A stretch of DNA of 33,932 bases, from positions 1 to 33,932 of the forward strand of contig JAIXSZ010000023.1 in the NCBI GenBank assembly GCA_027484425.1. Direction: 5' to 3'. The position numbers and the translations under genes are program-made. This DNA is from Sphingobacteriales bacterium (lineage in GTDB: Bacteria; Bacteroidota; Bacteroidia; Chitinophagales; Chitinophagaceae). Positions 7,821 to 14,814 of the stretch are shown in pieces (the stretch's first letter is position 1; each line of letters begins with the position of its first letter). Below the pieces are notes generated by a model. It ran no database searches and was not told the origin of the DNA. It saw nothing but the letters and a program-made list of their open reading frames with translations.

Positions 7821-8825
7821 TTATAATTCGCTATCTGCGATGTATTTACTCGAAACCAGTTTCATTTTTCCGTTTATCAGCTTTTTTTCTGTGTGTAATA
7901 AACTATCAGCTGTAGATAATTTTTCTTCTATTTCTGAAACGAGAAGCAACTTTCCCCCTATATATCGATAAGTGCTATAACCATGGTCGCAACAACTGCT
8001 GCGCCAAAAACTGGTGATCTCCTTGTTTTTTTGATCGAAAACAGCAGATGTTATGGCTTCCAGCTCGACTGATTCCTCAAATTTTTTCTGAGCCGGATTG
8101 TAAAGCCAGTAGAGTTCCACAGTATTTGCAGTTGCATTGTTTTGCAGGACTGCTATGTCCGAATAACCATCAAAATTTAAGTCCTCAAATCTGAGAGGAG
8201 AATTGGAATATGGATAGTTTTCGTTCTCAGAGACAAGAATTGTCTGGATGTGATTTCCTTTGTTTTTTTCAAACACCTGAATAGAATCCACACCACCCTC
8301 ATAGCTACTGGAATACCAAATATTCTTGTCGAACTGCCTCAACCCTATTCTTTCGTAGCCTGTGGCGTACGTCTTGAAGATGAACAGTTCTTCCGTATCA
8401 GAAAAAACGCCGGTAACAAAGTTAGACCGGATTGTTGTATCGCGGTCAACTCTACCCTTACTATTGTCGTAGTAAAGTTTACAGTATGTAGTTGACAGAT
8501 ATAATTTATTCCAACGATTAAACAGAATAAATGGCGTACGAGCGGAATAGGGGCCTTCATTACTGTTGTAGTAGAGGTAAACCAGCAAACTGTCTTTAGT
8601 CCAGAAAGAGGTGTCGGGCGCACCAATTTCATTTTCAACTTCTGCGACAACCATGCCTTCTCGAATCGCAGTGTCTGTCAGGGCGCTCCAGTTTGTTCCT
8701 TTTATGGCATTCCTTAATTCGACTTTTTTCAGGTCGTGTTTACTTTTTGATGTAGGACCCTTGCAACCGGATGCCAGACTCAATGCAAGCGTAGCAAAAA
8801 GAAGACATGCAGTGTATTGTCGCAT
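7821..8825 (-). CDS. Lipoprotein with XAC2610-like / FG-GAP-like C-terminal region
   Basis: A 334-residue lipoprotein. The signal sequence ends in a lipobox (LSLASGC, Cys at 21), so it should be anchored to a membrane facing the periplasm or outside. The N-terminal half is poorly conserved (WTKDSLLVYLYY, TPFILFNRWNKLYLS). The C-terminal half has LNFDGYSDIAVLQNN, WLYNPAQKKFEES and FWRSSCCDHGYSTYRYIGGKLLLV, the pattern of XAC2610-type proteins, where a short calcium-loop-like motif (NFDGYSD) precedes a beta region. No enzyme motif is visible. It is a single gene followed on its own strand by element D. Function unknown; domain match moderate. Confidence 0.75.
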   Translation of the reverse strand: MRQYTACLLFATLALSLASGCKGPTSKSKHDLKKVELRNAIKGTNWSALTDTAIREGMVVAEVENEIGAPDTSFWTKDSLLVYLYYNSNEGPYSARTPFILFNRWNKLYLSTTYCKLYYDNSKGRVDRDTTIRSNFVTGVFSDTEELFIFKTYATGYERIGLRQFDKNIWYSSSYEGGVDSIQVFEKNKGNHIQTILVSENENYPYSNSPLRFEDLNFDGYSDIAVLQNNATANTVELYWLYNPAQKKFEESVELEAITSAVFDQKNKEITSFWRSSCCDHGYSTYRYIGGKLLLVSEIEEKLSTADSLLHTEKKLINGKMKLVSSKYIADSEL

Positions 8826-8996
8826 AACTGAGCCCGGGAGTTTGGATTAAATGTAATAAAATAATTAATTGGGAAGTATTGGGACTGGCATGTGATAGGA
8901 AAAATCACTGAGGTTCGAGTATAGTTCGTCTTTTCGCGCTGGTGCAAAAAGTAAAACCTGCGACCAGCGCAGGTTATAAAATATGCGCCCGGGAGG

Positions 8997-9110
8997 GGAA
9001 GGTTATCGAACCAAATATTAGAATTATTTAGTGAACTGTATCTGTATTGCTTGAGCCAGTGAGCAAATATTGGACCAACAGCGACGGAAATGGTGGCAAA
9101 GTCTACGCCA
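8997..9110 (+). repeat. Oriented intergenic element, copy E, plus flank
   Basis: The core runs from TTATCGAACC (about 8997-9012) to GACGGAA (9083-9089). Read on the minus strand it is TTCCGTCGCTGTTGGTC, a hairpin TTGCT...AGCAA, AGATACAGTTCA, an A/T-rich stretch and GGTTCGATAACC, the same order as copy D. The flank CAAAGTCTACGCCA (9097-9110) recurs after higA. The rest of 8826-9167 shows only an ACCTGCG/CGCAGGT hairpin around 8955-8975. Confidence 0.6.
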
Positions 9111-9167
9111 GGTTTTGATTTTATGTTCGAAAAGTATTTTCTGATTAGCTTGGCATGGCGGTCGTCA

Positions 9168-9692
9168 TCAATATTCTCCTCCTTGTCCGAGGTTCTCATT
9201 GTTTCTAAGGTTCATAAGTGTACCCTTTCTAGTGGACTCAATGCCCGGAAAATCGGCTATGACTCGGTCGTTCAGATCCATTACTTTCACTCCTAGATTG
9301 ACACTATTACCCGACCTGGATTCATAGATTGCATAACGAAATTTGTCTTTGACGAAACTTAGACAATCATAATCTACACCATCATCTTCGCCCATGGAAG
9401 GATGCATATGCCAGTTAAAAAACATTTTCTTCCAGGTTGTGCTGTCTTTGGGAGAGGGGTACTCTAATTCAATCTTCTTATCTGTGCCAAAACGATACAC
9501 GATATATTTATCATCAACACCCGTGACGATGGCAACATGTTTACCATTGAGCGTTTGGAAAGAGATTACATTGACTTCTCCTCGTTTTAAATAGGTTTGT
9601 GCAATCCCCTTTCCTGCCGACAGAACTAATAAAAAAAACACGACAACTGCGTCTTTGAATGCTACGGACATACCATGAAACAATTTAAACAT
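9168..9692 (-). CDS. Exported protein of unknown function
   Basis: A 174-residue protein I do not recognise. Residues ~12-32 form a signal peptide (VVVFFLLVLSAGKGIAQ); a second in-frame ATG eight codons in (9671) is an equally good start. The mature part begins TYLKRGEVNVISFQTLNGKH, which is followed by short beta-strand-like blocks, IVYRFGTDKKIELEYP, a His-rich FNWHMHPSMGEDDG and YDCLSFVKDKFRYAIYES. There is no lipobox and no transmembrane segment after cleavage, so it is probably periplasmic or secreted. It is a single gene followed on its strand by element E. The codon pattern looks genuinely coding, and no competing frame is better. Confidence 0.65.
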   Translation of the reverse strand: MFKLFHGMSVAFKDAVVVFFLLVLSAGKGIAQTYLKRGEVNVISFQTLNGKHVAIVTGVDDKYIVYRFGTDKKIELEYPSPKDSTTWKKMFFNWHMHPSMGEDDGVDYDCLSFVKDKFRYAIYESRSGNSVNLGVKVMDLNDRVIADFPGIESTRKGTLMNLRNNENLGQGGEY

Positions 9693-10027
9693 TGGTTATT
9701 GAAAGTGTAAATGGCACTAACGTGGATTGCAAACAAGGACGAAAGGAAATAATGCATACCCTACCTCCCATCTGCATAATGCAATTTACAAGATAATGTA
9801 CAGTGGCAAATTAAATAGTGGAATTTGTTAGGAACTGGGCGTAGTGCTCTCTTTTCGCAAGGTTGCCACACTGTGAGGCTGGGGAACAGGGCTCTGCTCG
9901 GGGTTCGCGATGATACTCATTTTATGTTTTTAGGTTGTACAGGGTCAGGTCATCATTGCCATGAACGTACAAGAGTTGCGACGCAAGAGGCGATGCTGGG
10001 AGTGCGAAGACTGGTAGCGCCAAAAGG
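9693..10027. other. Gap without a recognisable gene
   Basis: No supported gene. A 72-codon frame at 9825-10043 has no start context and no protein-like pattern. The sequence is moderately GC-rich around 9880-10010 and might be remains of an older gene, but I cannot identify it. Confidence 0.4.
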
Positions 10028-10120
10028 AACACGAACAAATTAATTTGCCGAATAACTAGTCTCTGTAGATTTGCCTTGCGCGAGGCCGTGGGTCAGAAAA
10101 CAAGACCAACAGCAGCGGAA
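10028..10120 (+). repeat. Oriented intergenic element, copy F (partial, ~93 bp)
   Basis: The right end GAAAACAAGACCAACAGCAG followed by CGGAA matches copies D and E (and the fragment at 3709-3728). The inner hairpin (GCCT...AGGC) has yet another stem sequence. The left end is only weakly like GGTTCGAACC (GAACACGAACAAAT). Same orientation as the others. Confidence 0.5.
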
Positions 10121-10133
10121 CGAGTGTATTACT

Positions 10134-10380
10134 GGCGTTGCAAACGCCGAGCCGAAGCATACTCTTTGCAAACGAGTACGAGCGGGTAAGCTTCAGCCTC
10201 AGCACGTTTGAAGGCCGTCAGAGACGGAGTTTTATTACGACTTCCGGATGCCCTGCGGAACATCCGGAAGAACGGGGGAACATCCGGAAGAACGGTTTTA
10301 TGAGTTGTGGAGATTGAAGTCATCTTTAGTCCTCTGCTTATAGGCGGGTCCCTGAAAAAGGAGACATGCTTAGTAGAAAG
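10134..10380 (+). repeat. Hairpin-rich block with tandem 21-bp repeat
   Basis: In order: GGCGTT-GCA-AACGCC at about 10137-10151; a GAAGC...GCTTC stem enclosing ACTC...GAGT; CCGTC-AGA-GACGG; a 10-bp perfect stem CTTCCGGATG...CATCCGGAAG (10241-10270); a tandem repeat of AACATCCGGAAGAACGG at 10259 and again at 10280 (period 21); and a degraded copy of the GGCGGGTCCCTGAA hairpin of elements C and I at about 10346. No gene is visible between here and 10575. Confidence 0.55.
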
Positions 10381-10574
10381 CGGGTGGCAATCTGGAGATT
10401 GCTTTGGGGGGGCAGGAGGATATCACGCCAAATGGGTTGCAAATAAGGGCTTGTTGATGTGATTTTGCTTGTCTAACTTTAGAAGTAAATATTTGTGTAA
10501 TGGTGGTACGACGCTGTAAACTTCGTGCTAATGGGGCAAATAAATATGTATAAAACAGATAGACAAGAATAAAT

Positions 10575-11135
10575 ATGCAAAATTTCATAGACCAAGCAGA
10601 AAAAAACGGAGTAACATTGCTCAATAAAGGTGGATGCCAATTTTGCGGTGCTGATTATGAAAGAGGTATATATGAATGTATGGAGAACTATAACAATGGA
10701 CTTCAACTTTTTGACTTTAATGATTCCGAAAATCACATATATACGTTTTTAAGCGTTGATGCCCATGCTTTGCAACATCCGGAAATTCATGGACGATGGA
10801 GCAATCATTTTCACTTAACACGTCTGAATTTGGTCCTTGACAAAAAACTAAACTGGGATTACAAAAAATCACCACTTTTAAGTGACTATTTGAACGAATA
10901 CAAACTAAACAGATCGAATGAATTTTTAGCTCTTCCTAATGCGTTGGAAAGAGGATGCATGACAGCAAAAGACTTGACTAAAGCGACAACGACGAATGAA
11001 TGTGCTGAAATGGTTAAAAAATGGGCAATGGAAGTTTATCATGCTTGGAGTTTCAATCATTCAATAGTTTCACAAATTGCAGACAACTTTTTAGAAAAGA
11101 TTAAAAAACATGACAGAAAAACAACGAAGCACTAA
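10575..11135 (+). CDS. DUF5946-like protein of unknown function
   Basis: A 186-residue soluble protein. It has a CxxC near the N-terminus (GCQFCGADYERGIYECMENY), then HIYTFLSVDAHALQHPEIHG, and SNHFHLTRLNLVLDKKLNW. This combination (Cys pair, then a VDAyxxQHP block, then an H-L-L helix) is the pattern I associate with the DUF5946 family, whose role is not established; I cannot confirm the match without a profile search. The CxxC plus conserved His residues suggest metal binding. No signal peptide. It is the only plus-strand gene between 4.6 and 13.9 kb, lies alone between two hairpin-rich gaps, and has an A/T-rich leader (AATAAATATG). Confidence 0.7.
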   Translation: MQNFIDQAEKNGVTLLNKGGCQFCGADYERGIYECMENYNNGLQLFDFNDSENHIYTFLSVDAHALQHPEIHGRWSNHFHLTRLNLVLDKKLNWDYKKSPLLSDYLNEYKLNRSNEFLALPNALERGCMTAKDLTKATTTNECAEMVKKWAMEVYHAWSFNHSIVSQIADNFLEKIKKHDRKTTKH

Positions 11136-11170
11136 CTGTGCCTATAATGGCGATGGAAACACCAAACCTG

Positions 11171-11292
11171 CTCCAAGGGCCTCCCTTGAACGTGACTCAG
11201 CAATCGTCCGCCATGAACTGGTTCTCGTTTGAAACGAGGATCACCCGGACTGGCGTTTGTAACGCCAGTAAACAAAAAGCGGAAAAACCGCT
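11171..11292. repeat. Four successive short hairpins after the DUF5946-like gene
   Basis: AAGGG-CCT-CCCTT (about 11174-11186), CTCGTT-TGA-AACGAG (about 11224-11238), ACTGGCGTT-TGT-AACGCCAGT (11249-11269, 9 bp perfect) and AGCGG-AAAAA-CCGCT (11278-11292). All have loops of 3-5 bases. None is followed by a clear T-run. The GGCGTT/AACGCC stem also occurs near 10137. Confidence 0.6.
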
Positions 11293-11301
11293 CTTTGCTA
11301 T

Positions 11302-11468
11302 GTTTCTCCGTTAGTATTTCTGTGTCCCTAACAGACAAAACTTCGAAGTATATAAGATATGTATTTTATTGGTCCTATCGGCTGAAGTAGGCGTTGGTAA
11401 CCTGATTGGTGGCGGGTCCCTGAAGGAGGAGACCCGCCTGGGACGGAGAACTTCGAACCCAATAAAAG
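11302..11468 (+). repeat. Oriented intergenic element, copy I, with a tandem extra end
   Basis: The 115-bp core (11334-11448) runs from GACAAAACTTCGAA to GACGGAG and matches copy C throughout, including TCGGCTGAAGTAGGCGTTGG and the hairpin GGCGGGTC...GACCCGCC (11411-11438). On its left GTTTCTCCGTTAGTATTTCT is shared with copy H. On its right a second AACTTCGAACCCAATAA (11449-11465) looks like the start of another copy. It follows the 207-residue gene on the minus strand. Confidence 0.65.
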
Positions 11469-11509
11469 ATTTTCTTTGAAATTTATTATTATGTGAGTCT
11501 GTTGCTTTA

Positions 11510-12133
11510 CTACAATATCAAATAATTTCGCACCTTGATTTTTTTCCAAATATTGCGTTTCTCTTTTTTGTAAACAATGCAGATTGTCCCGTAGTGTGTA
11601 TCTCGGATGTCTTGCTTTATCTCAGACTTATAAAAAACCGTCAAATCAATAAATGCATAACGTCCATCATTTGTGAATACAGGTTCTGTTGTTGTAAAAT
11701 AGAATCCTTTTATGCTACTTGCAGACGAAATAGTGCTGTAGTTCTTTCCGTTTAAATTAATCTTCCTAGGTTTGAGCTTTCCTGATTTTTGCCTCAGCGA
11801 TATTTTTTCACTATCGCTTATAAGTTTGCCAAGGACAGTATCCCGAAAGAGAAAGGTGTGATTGTAAGGGTGATGTTCGTCGCGTTCCATCTGATTGATT
11901 ACAAAAGGAGATTTTTCAGTTAACTCGTCAAGCCAAAACCTCTTTACCGCCCAGACTTCTGTGGTATCAATAATCCGCAAATGCGTCGGTCTTTTATAGT
12001 TGTACAATGATGTCGTCAGGTTGAAGTTAGAAGAATCGCTAAAAGTTAGCTTGTAAATTTTATCACTCTGACAAAAGGAAGTGGTCGCTATGAATAAAAG
12101 CTTAATGGCGAGAAGCGCACGAAATAAATTCAT
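11510..12133 (-). CDS. Exported protein of unknown function
   Basis: A 207-residue protein with a clean signal peptide (MNLFRALLAIKLLFIATTSFCQ, cleavage after about residue 21). The mature part is rich in beta-strand-like stretches: YKLTFSDSSNFNLTTSLYNY, FLDELTEK-like charged turns, GKNYSTISSASSIKGFYFTT, DGRYAFIDLTVFYKSEI and GTICIVYKKEKRNIWKKIKV. I do not recognise a domain. The final block resembles the last strands of small periplasmic barrel or NTF2-like proteins, but this is weak. Single gene, followed on its strand by element I. A 9-bp inverted repeat lies 22-54 bases upstream of the ATG. Confidence 0.7.
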   Translation of the reverse strand: MNLFRALLAIKLLFIATTSFCQSDKIYKLTFSDSSNFNLTTSLYNYKRPTHLRIIDTTEVWAVKRFWLDELTEKSPFVINQMERDEHHPYNHTFLFRDTVLGKLISDSEKISLRQKSGKLKPRKINLNGKNYSTISSASSIKGFYFTTTEPVFTNDGRYAFIDLTVFYKSEIKQDIRDTHYGTICIVYKKEKRNIWKKIKVRNYLIL

Positions 12134-12154
12134 AAAAAATAAAATATAGTCAGT

Positions 12155-12187
12155 TGTTCTAGAAGTTTATGTTGGGCATCTAGAACA
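12155..12187. promoter_or_regulatory. Inverted repeat upstream of 11510-12133, possible operator
   Basis: TGTTCTAGA (12155-12163) and TCTAGAACA (12179-12187) are perfect complements 15 bases apart, 22 to 54 bases in front of the ATG at 12133. The position fits a dimeric regulator site or a leader hairpin. No exact -7 box is seen near it. Confidence 0.45.
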
Positions 12188-12242
12188 GCAATAATGACTT
12201 CGCTTCAGACGGCATTTGTATTTATAAAGGTAGACATTTTTT

Positions 12243-12293
12243 AGAGCGATAAACAGCGCAGGCGAAGAATGTTAAAGGGAGGTCTATCGCTCT
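12243..12293. repeat. 9-bp inverted repeat AGAGCGATA...TATCGCTCT
   Basis: The arms at 12243-12251 and 12285-12293 are perfect complements separated by 33 bases. The right arm borders element H. Confidence 0.5.
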
Positions 12294-12300
12294 CCGCTCT

Positions 12301-12350
12301 GTTTCTCCGTTCTCATTTCTATGCCCCTAACAGACAAAACTTCGAACCAA
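12301..12350 (+). repeat. Oriented intergenic element, copy H (left end only)
   Basis: GTTTCTCCGTTCTCATTTCT, then CCCCTAACAGACAAAACTTC and GAACCAA, close to copy I (11302-11347) and copy D (7706-7734). The GACGGAA end is missing. It lies 112 bases past the stop of the 336-residue gene on the minus strand. Confidence 0.55.
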
Positions 12351-12461
12351 ATAAGAGAATTCTTTTGTGAAATATACAGGATTTGCGAGGTTAAGGCATT
12401 AATTATGTAAGTCCAACTACTCGTAAAACGTTGGATACAGCCATCAATCTTTTTTTGTTGT

Positions 12462-13472
12462 CTAATCATTGTCCGGAATTAAGCCGGTTGAGTGTCCGCT
12501 AATCCCCCCCCATTCTTTTCTTGACTTCATTTTCTTGACCTCAATAAATTCTCCTGTCCAGGGGCTGAAGCAATAAACATCGTATCGAAATATTATCCCT
12601 TTCCTATCAGGCGACCGCTCATAGCTCTCCTTTTTTCTGAGATTAGAAATGTAGTATACAAATCGTCCATTATAAAAGTCCTTCTTTCTGAAATTTTCCC
12701 ACGTTAAGAATTCCAGTATATCGTTTGAATCATTAACCACGAGACCCTTCTGTTTAGCTATAAAAATTGCTTTGTCTTTATTAATCACGAACTTTTTCGT
12801 GTCGGATTTGATTTTCTCAAAACCATAATTGTCCTTCGTGACGTATTTTCCATTTGAGTCTAAACTGATAACTAGCTCAATAAAATGTTTGTCTTTCTTA
12901 TTCATTCGTACCTCATAGCTAAAAGTGTAAGAGTTGGGCCTACCTTGCAGTGGTTCGGTCCAAGAGCCAAGATAATCATTAGTCCATAGAGAATCATCTC
13001 CGAATTTTTCTATGTGACCGTGATAAGCAGAACAAGCATAGTCAAATTTTACATGTTCTTTTACAAATTCACGACCATAAACGTCAATAATAAGTTCATC
13101 CGCTCTAAGTTTCATTTTTTCGAGCAAGTTGTGGAAGGGATAAAACTTTGGATCTACCTTACAAGTGCCTTGATCGTGATCCCAAGTGTACATTAATTGG
13201 CCGGTTCTATTGTACTCTTTCCATACTCCCAAATACTCGTTTTTGCTACTCCAGCCTTCCGTATTCAATTGAGTTGTATCATCGATGAATGAAACACTAC
13301 GCCAAACGGAGTCTTTATACTTGTAAGTTTCTTCGTAAACTCGGTAAACAGAGTTGCGTATTATTTCAATTTTGCTGCTGTCTGTTTCAATTATTTGCCG
13401 AAACGGTGGTTGTGCATGCACGTAGGATACATACAGGCAAAACGGAAGTACAAGTACTATTTTATAGCGCAT
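12462..13472 (-). CDS. Exported protein of unknown function (MORN/YwqK-like motif)
   Basis: A 336-residue exported protein. The start is ATG 13470-13472, giving signal peptide MRYKIVLVLPFCLYVSYVHAQ; an upstream ATG at 13541 would add a second, unneeded hydrophobic stretch. Near residues 75-95 the sequence LGVWKEYNRTGQLMYTWDHD resembles the GxWxxYxxNGxL repeats of YwqK/MORN-type proteins. The C-terminal third (NKDKAIFIAKQKGLVV, FVYYISNLRKK, YDVYCFSPWTGEFIEVKKM) resembles a PepSY-like tail, where a helix is followed by three strands. No catalytic motif. A single gene followed on its strand by element H. Domain remarks are tentative, but the reading frame is sound. Confidence 0.7.
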   Translation of the reverse strand: MRYKIVLVLPFCLYVSYVHAQPPFRQIIETDSSKIEIIRNSVYRVYEETYKYKDSVWRSVSFIDDTTQLNTEGWSSKNEYLGVWKEYNRTGQLMYTWDHDQGTCKVDPKFYPFHNLLEKMKLRADELIIDVYGREFVKEHVKFDYACSAYHGHIEKFGDDSLWTNDYLGSWTEPLQGRPNSYTFSYEVRMNKKDKHFIELVISLDSNGKYVTKDNYGFEKIKSDTKKFVINKDKAIFIAKQKGLVVNDSNDILEFLTWENFRKKDFYNGRFVYYISNLRKKESYERSPDRKGIIFRYDVYCFSPWTGEFIEVKKMKSRKEWGGISGHSTGLIPDND

Positions 13473-13523
13473 TGCTGAGAATATCAAGATTGACAACAAT
13501 GAATATACATCCGTTATTAACAA

Positions 13524-13557
13524 TAAAAAAATCCACGCCAAATATTAGCATGGATTT
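13524..13557 (-). terminator. Intrinsic terminator on the minus strand
   Basis: Read on the minus strand: AAATCCATGC, a 9-base loop, GCGTGGATTT (10-bp stem with one wobble), then TTTT. The only thing on that strand just upstream is the tRNA-like segment at 13565-13633; the next minus-strand gene (lon) has its own terminator. It therefore points to a small transcript ending here. Confidence 0.6.
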
Positions 13558-13564
13558 AATTTGT

Positions 13565-13633
13565 GCACCAAACAGGAATTGAACCCACACTACCTCACAC
13601 CATAAAGCATATGTGTGTAGCGTTAATTGATGC
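13565..13633 (-). pseudogene. tRNA-like remnant (3' half and acceptor stem)
   Basis: On the minus strand the segment ends GTGGG-TTCAATT-CCTGT-TTGGTGC, then A. TTCAATT is the canonical T-loop; the T-stem pairs at all five positions (three by wobble). The 7-base acceptor strand TTGGTGC pairs with GCATCAA at the other end (one wobble), 69 bases in all, with A at the discriminator position. The middle has no D-loop GG and no 7-base anticodon loop (a CACACATA/TATGGTGTG hairpin sits there), so it is not a working tRNA. It could be a decayed tRNA, or a tRNA 3' end carried in as an integration site. An intrinsic terminator follows directly. Confidence 0.35.
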
Positions 13634-13860
13634 AATAAGAATTATTTTGAAAAATGGGTAGCCAGAGAATATGGGCAAAGCTCCTCAATGCCCGGAACGC
13701 AGAAGGGTGTGACACAACAGACGCTGCTAGTAGTAGTGTGGCTGGTAGCCCCAACCCCTGAAAAAGAACAATGCAGTGTTGGAGGTGGCAGACAAGTGGG
13801 TGTGACTTAAGGATAGATATAAATAGTGGGTAAAGATTGCTGATTGTGGCGGGTACTTTT
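13634..13860. other. Gap between the tRNA-like segment and the GT2 gene
   Basis: No gene seen. There is a GGCT-GGT-AGCC hairpin around 13741 and a G/T-rich tract; nothing else is identifiable. Confidence 0.4.
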
Positions 13861-13868
13861 TACTTTTG
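13861..13868 (+). promoter_or_regulatory. Promoter -7 box TACTTTTG of the GT2 gene
   Basis: An exact TAnnTTTG match ending 21 bases before the TTG codon at 13890. A TTG at about 13837-13839 lies 21 bases upstream as a possible -33 element. The TTG codon at 13866, which could also open the reading frame, is inside this box and so is an unlikely start. Confidence 0.55.
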
Positions 13869-13889
13869 GGTGTTATAAGCGTTTATACT

Positions 13890-14720
13890 TTGCAGCTATC
13901 TATTATTATACCTACGTGGAACAATCTGGCTTTTGTGCAACTGTGTGTGGAGAGCATCAGGAAAAACTCGGCATACGAGCACCAGATACTACTGCACATC
14001 AATGATGGTAGTGATGGTACACTGGCATGGGCGGTGGCGCAGGGTATAGACCATAGCCACACGCCTGGCAATGCGGGTATATGCAAGGCGGTGAATGAGG
14101 CGGGTGGACTGGCGGTGCACGACTATATAGTGTATATGAATGATGATATGTATGTGTGCCCAGAGTGGGATGTGCATATAGCCCATGAGATAAGGGCTGC
14201 GGGGACGGACTGCTTTATGCTATCGAGTACAATGATAGAGCCCAATAATCATAACAACCCGTGTGTGATACATAAGGACTATGGGCAGGAAATAGCGACA
14301 TTTGACGAGGAGGGGCTGCTGCGTGAGTGCAATAGCCTGCCTATGGCCGACTGGACAGGGTCGACCTGGCCGCCTACTATAGTGCACCGCAAGTACTGGC
14401 TGATAACGGGCGGCTACAGCATAGAGCTGAGCCCGGGTGTGAGCAGTGACGACGACTTTGCGATGAAGATGTGGTATGCGGGGTGCAGAATATACAAGGG
14501 TATAGGTAAGAGCAGGGTGTATCACTTTCAGTCGAAATCGACACTGAGGATAAAAAAGAATGATGGCAGGAAGCAGTTTTTGATGAAGTGGGGCATCAAT
14601 CAGAGCACCTTCAACAAGTACTATATAAGGCGTGGCACTGCCTACACTGGTGCGCTGAAAGACCCTGAGGGGCTGGGCTGGGAACACTTCAGAGCCTGGG
14701 CTAAACGGAAGATACTATAG
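13890..14720 (+). CDS. Glycosyltransferase family 2
   Basis: A GT-A fold glycosyltransferase of about 276 residues. It starts LQLSIIIPTWNN, the typical first strand of GT2 enzymes, then has HINDGSDGT (nucleotide-binding Asp), GNAGICKAVNEA, and YMNDDM, the DxD-like metal site. A later DWTGSTWPPTIVHRKYW and GVSSDDDFAMKMWYAG carry the acceptor-side ED-like acidic block. No membrane segment. It transfers a sugar from a nucleotide sugar to a cell-surface glycan or glycoprotein; the acceptor is unknown. No ATG precedes the motif. I choose TTG 13890 because the TTG at 13866 overlaps the promoter, but the start is not certain. The gene converges on lon, with a shared hairpin between. Confidence 0.85.
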   Translation: MQLSIIIPTWNNLAFVQLCVESIRKNSAYEHQILLHINDGSDGTLAWAVAQGIDHSHTPGNAGICKAVNEAGGLAVHDYIVYMNDDMYVCPEWDVHIAHEIRAAGTDCFMLSSTMIEPNNHNNPCVIHKDYGQEIATFDEEGLLRECNSLPMADWTGSTWPPTIVHRKYWLITGGYSIELSPGVSSDDDFAMKMWYAGCRIYKGIGKSRVYHFQSKSTLRIKKNDGRKQFLMKWGINQSTFNKYYIRRGTAYTGALKDPEGLGWEHFRAWAKRKIL

Positions 14721-14753
14721 GGATAGACGAATACATAACCGCATAAAAATGAG

Positions 14754-14793
14754 TAACGCTTACAAACCTCGGTGTAGAGGTGTGTAAGCGTTA
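14754..14793. terminator. Strong hairpin between convergent GT2 and lon
   Basis: TAACGCTTACA pairs with TGTAAGCGTTA (11 bp), continued after one mismatch by ACCTC/GAGGT, loop GGTGTA. On the minus strand it is followed by CTCATTTTTATG, so it works best as the lon terminator and may also stop the GT2 transcript. Confidence 0.75.
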
Positions 14794-14814
14794 GTAGTAT
14801 AAGGGGGAATGTGT

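Noticed and set aside
8780..9199. 139-codon minus frame
   Set aside because: Spans element E and overlaps the starts and ends of two better genes; composition is not protein-like.
9825..10043. 72-codon plus frame in the 880-bp gap
   Set aside because: No start context, no domain pattern, adjacent to repeat F.
10134..10380. CRISPR array
   Set aside because: Repeats are few, of unequal spacing and mostly hairpins; no cas genes are nearby.
3431..12350. A classic integron with attC sites
   Set aside because: The cassette-like layout is suggestive, but there is no integrase in the window, the element ends are not complementary GTTRRRY/RYYYAAC pairs, and the genes lie on both strands. The repeat family is reported without that name.
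12284..12469. 61-codon minus frame
   Set aside because: Lies on element H and overlaps the end of the 336-residue gene.
13565..13633. A functional tRNA gene
   Set aside because: Acceptor and T arms pair, but the D-loop GG and a 7-base anticodon loop are missing and the length is only 69.
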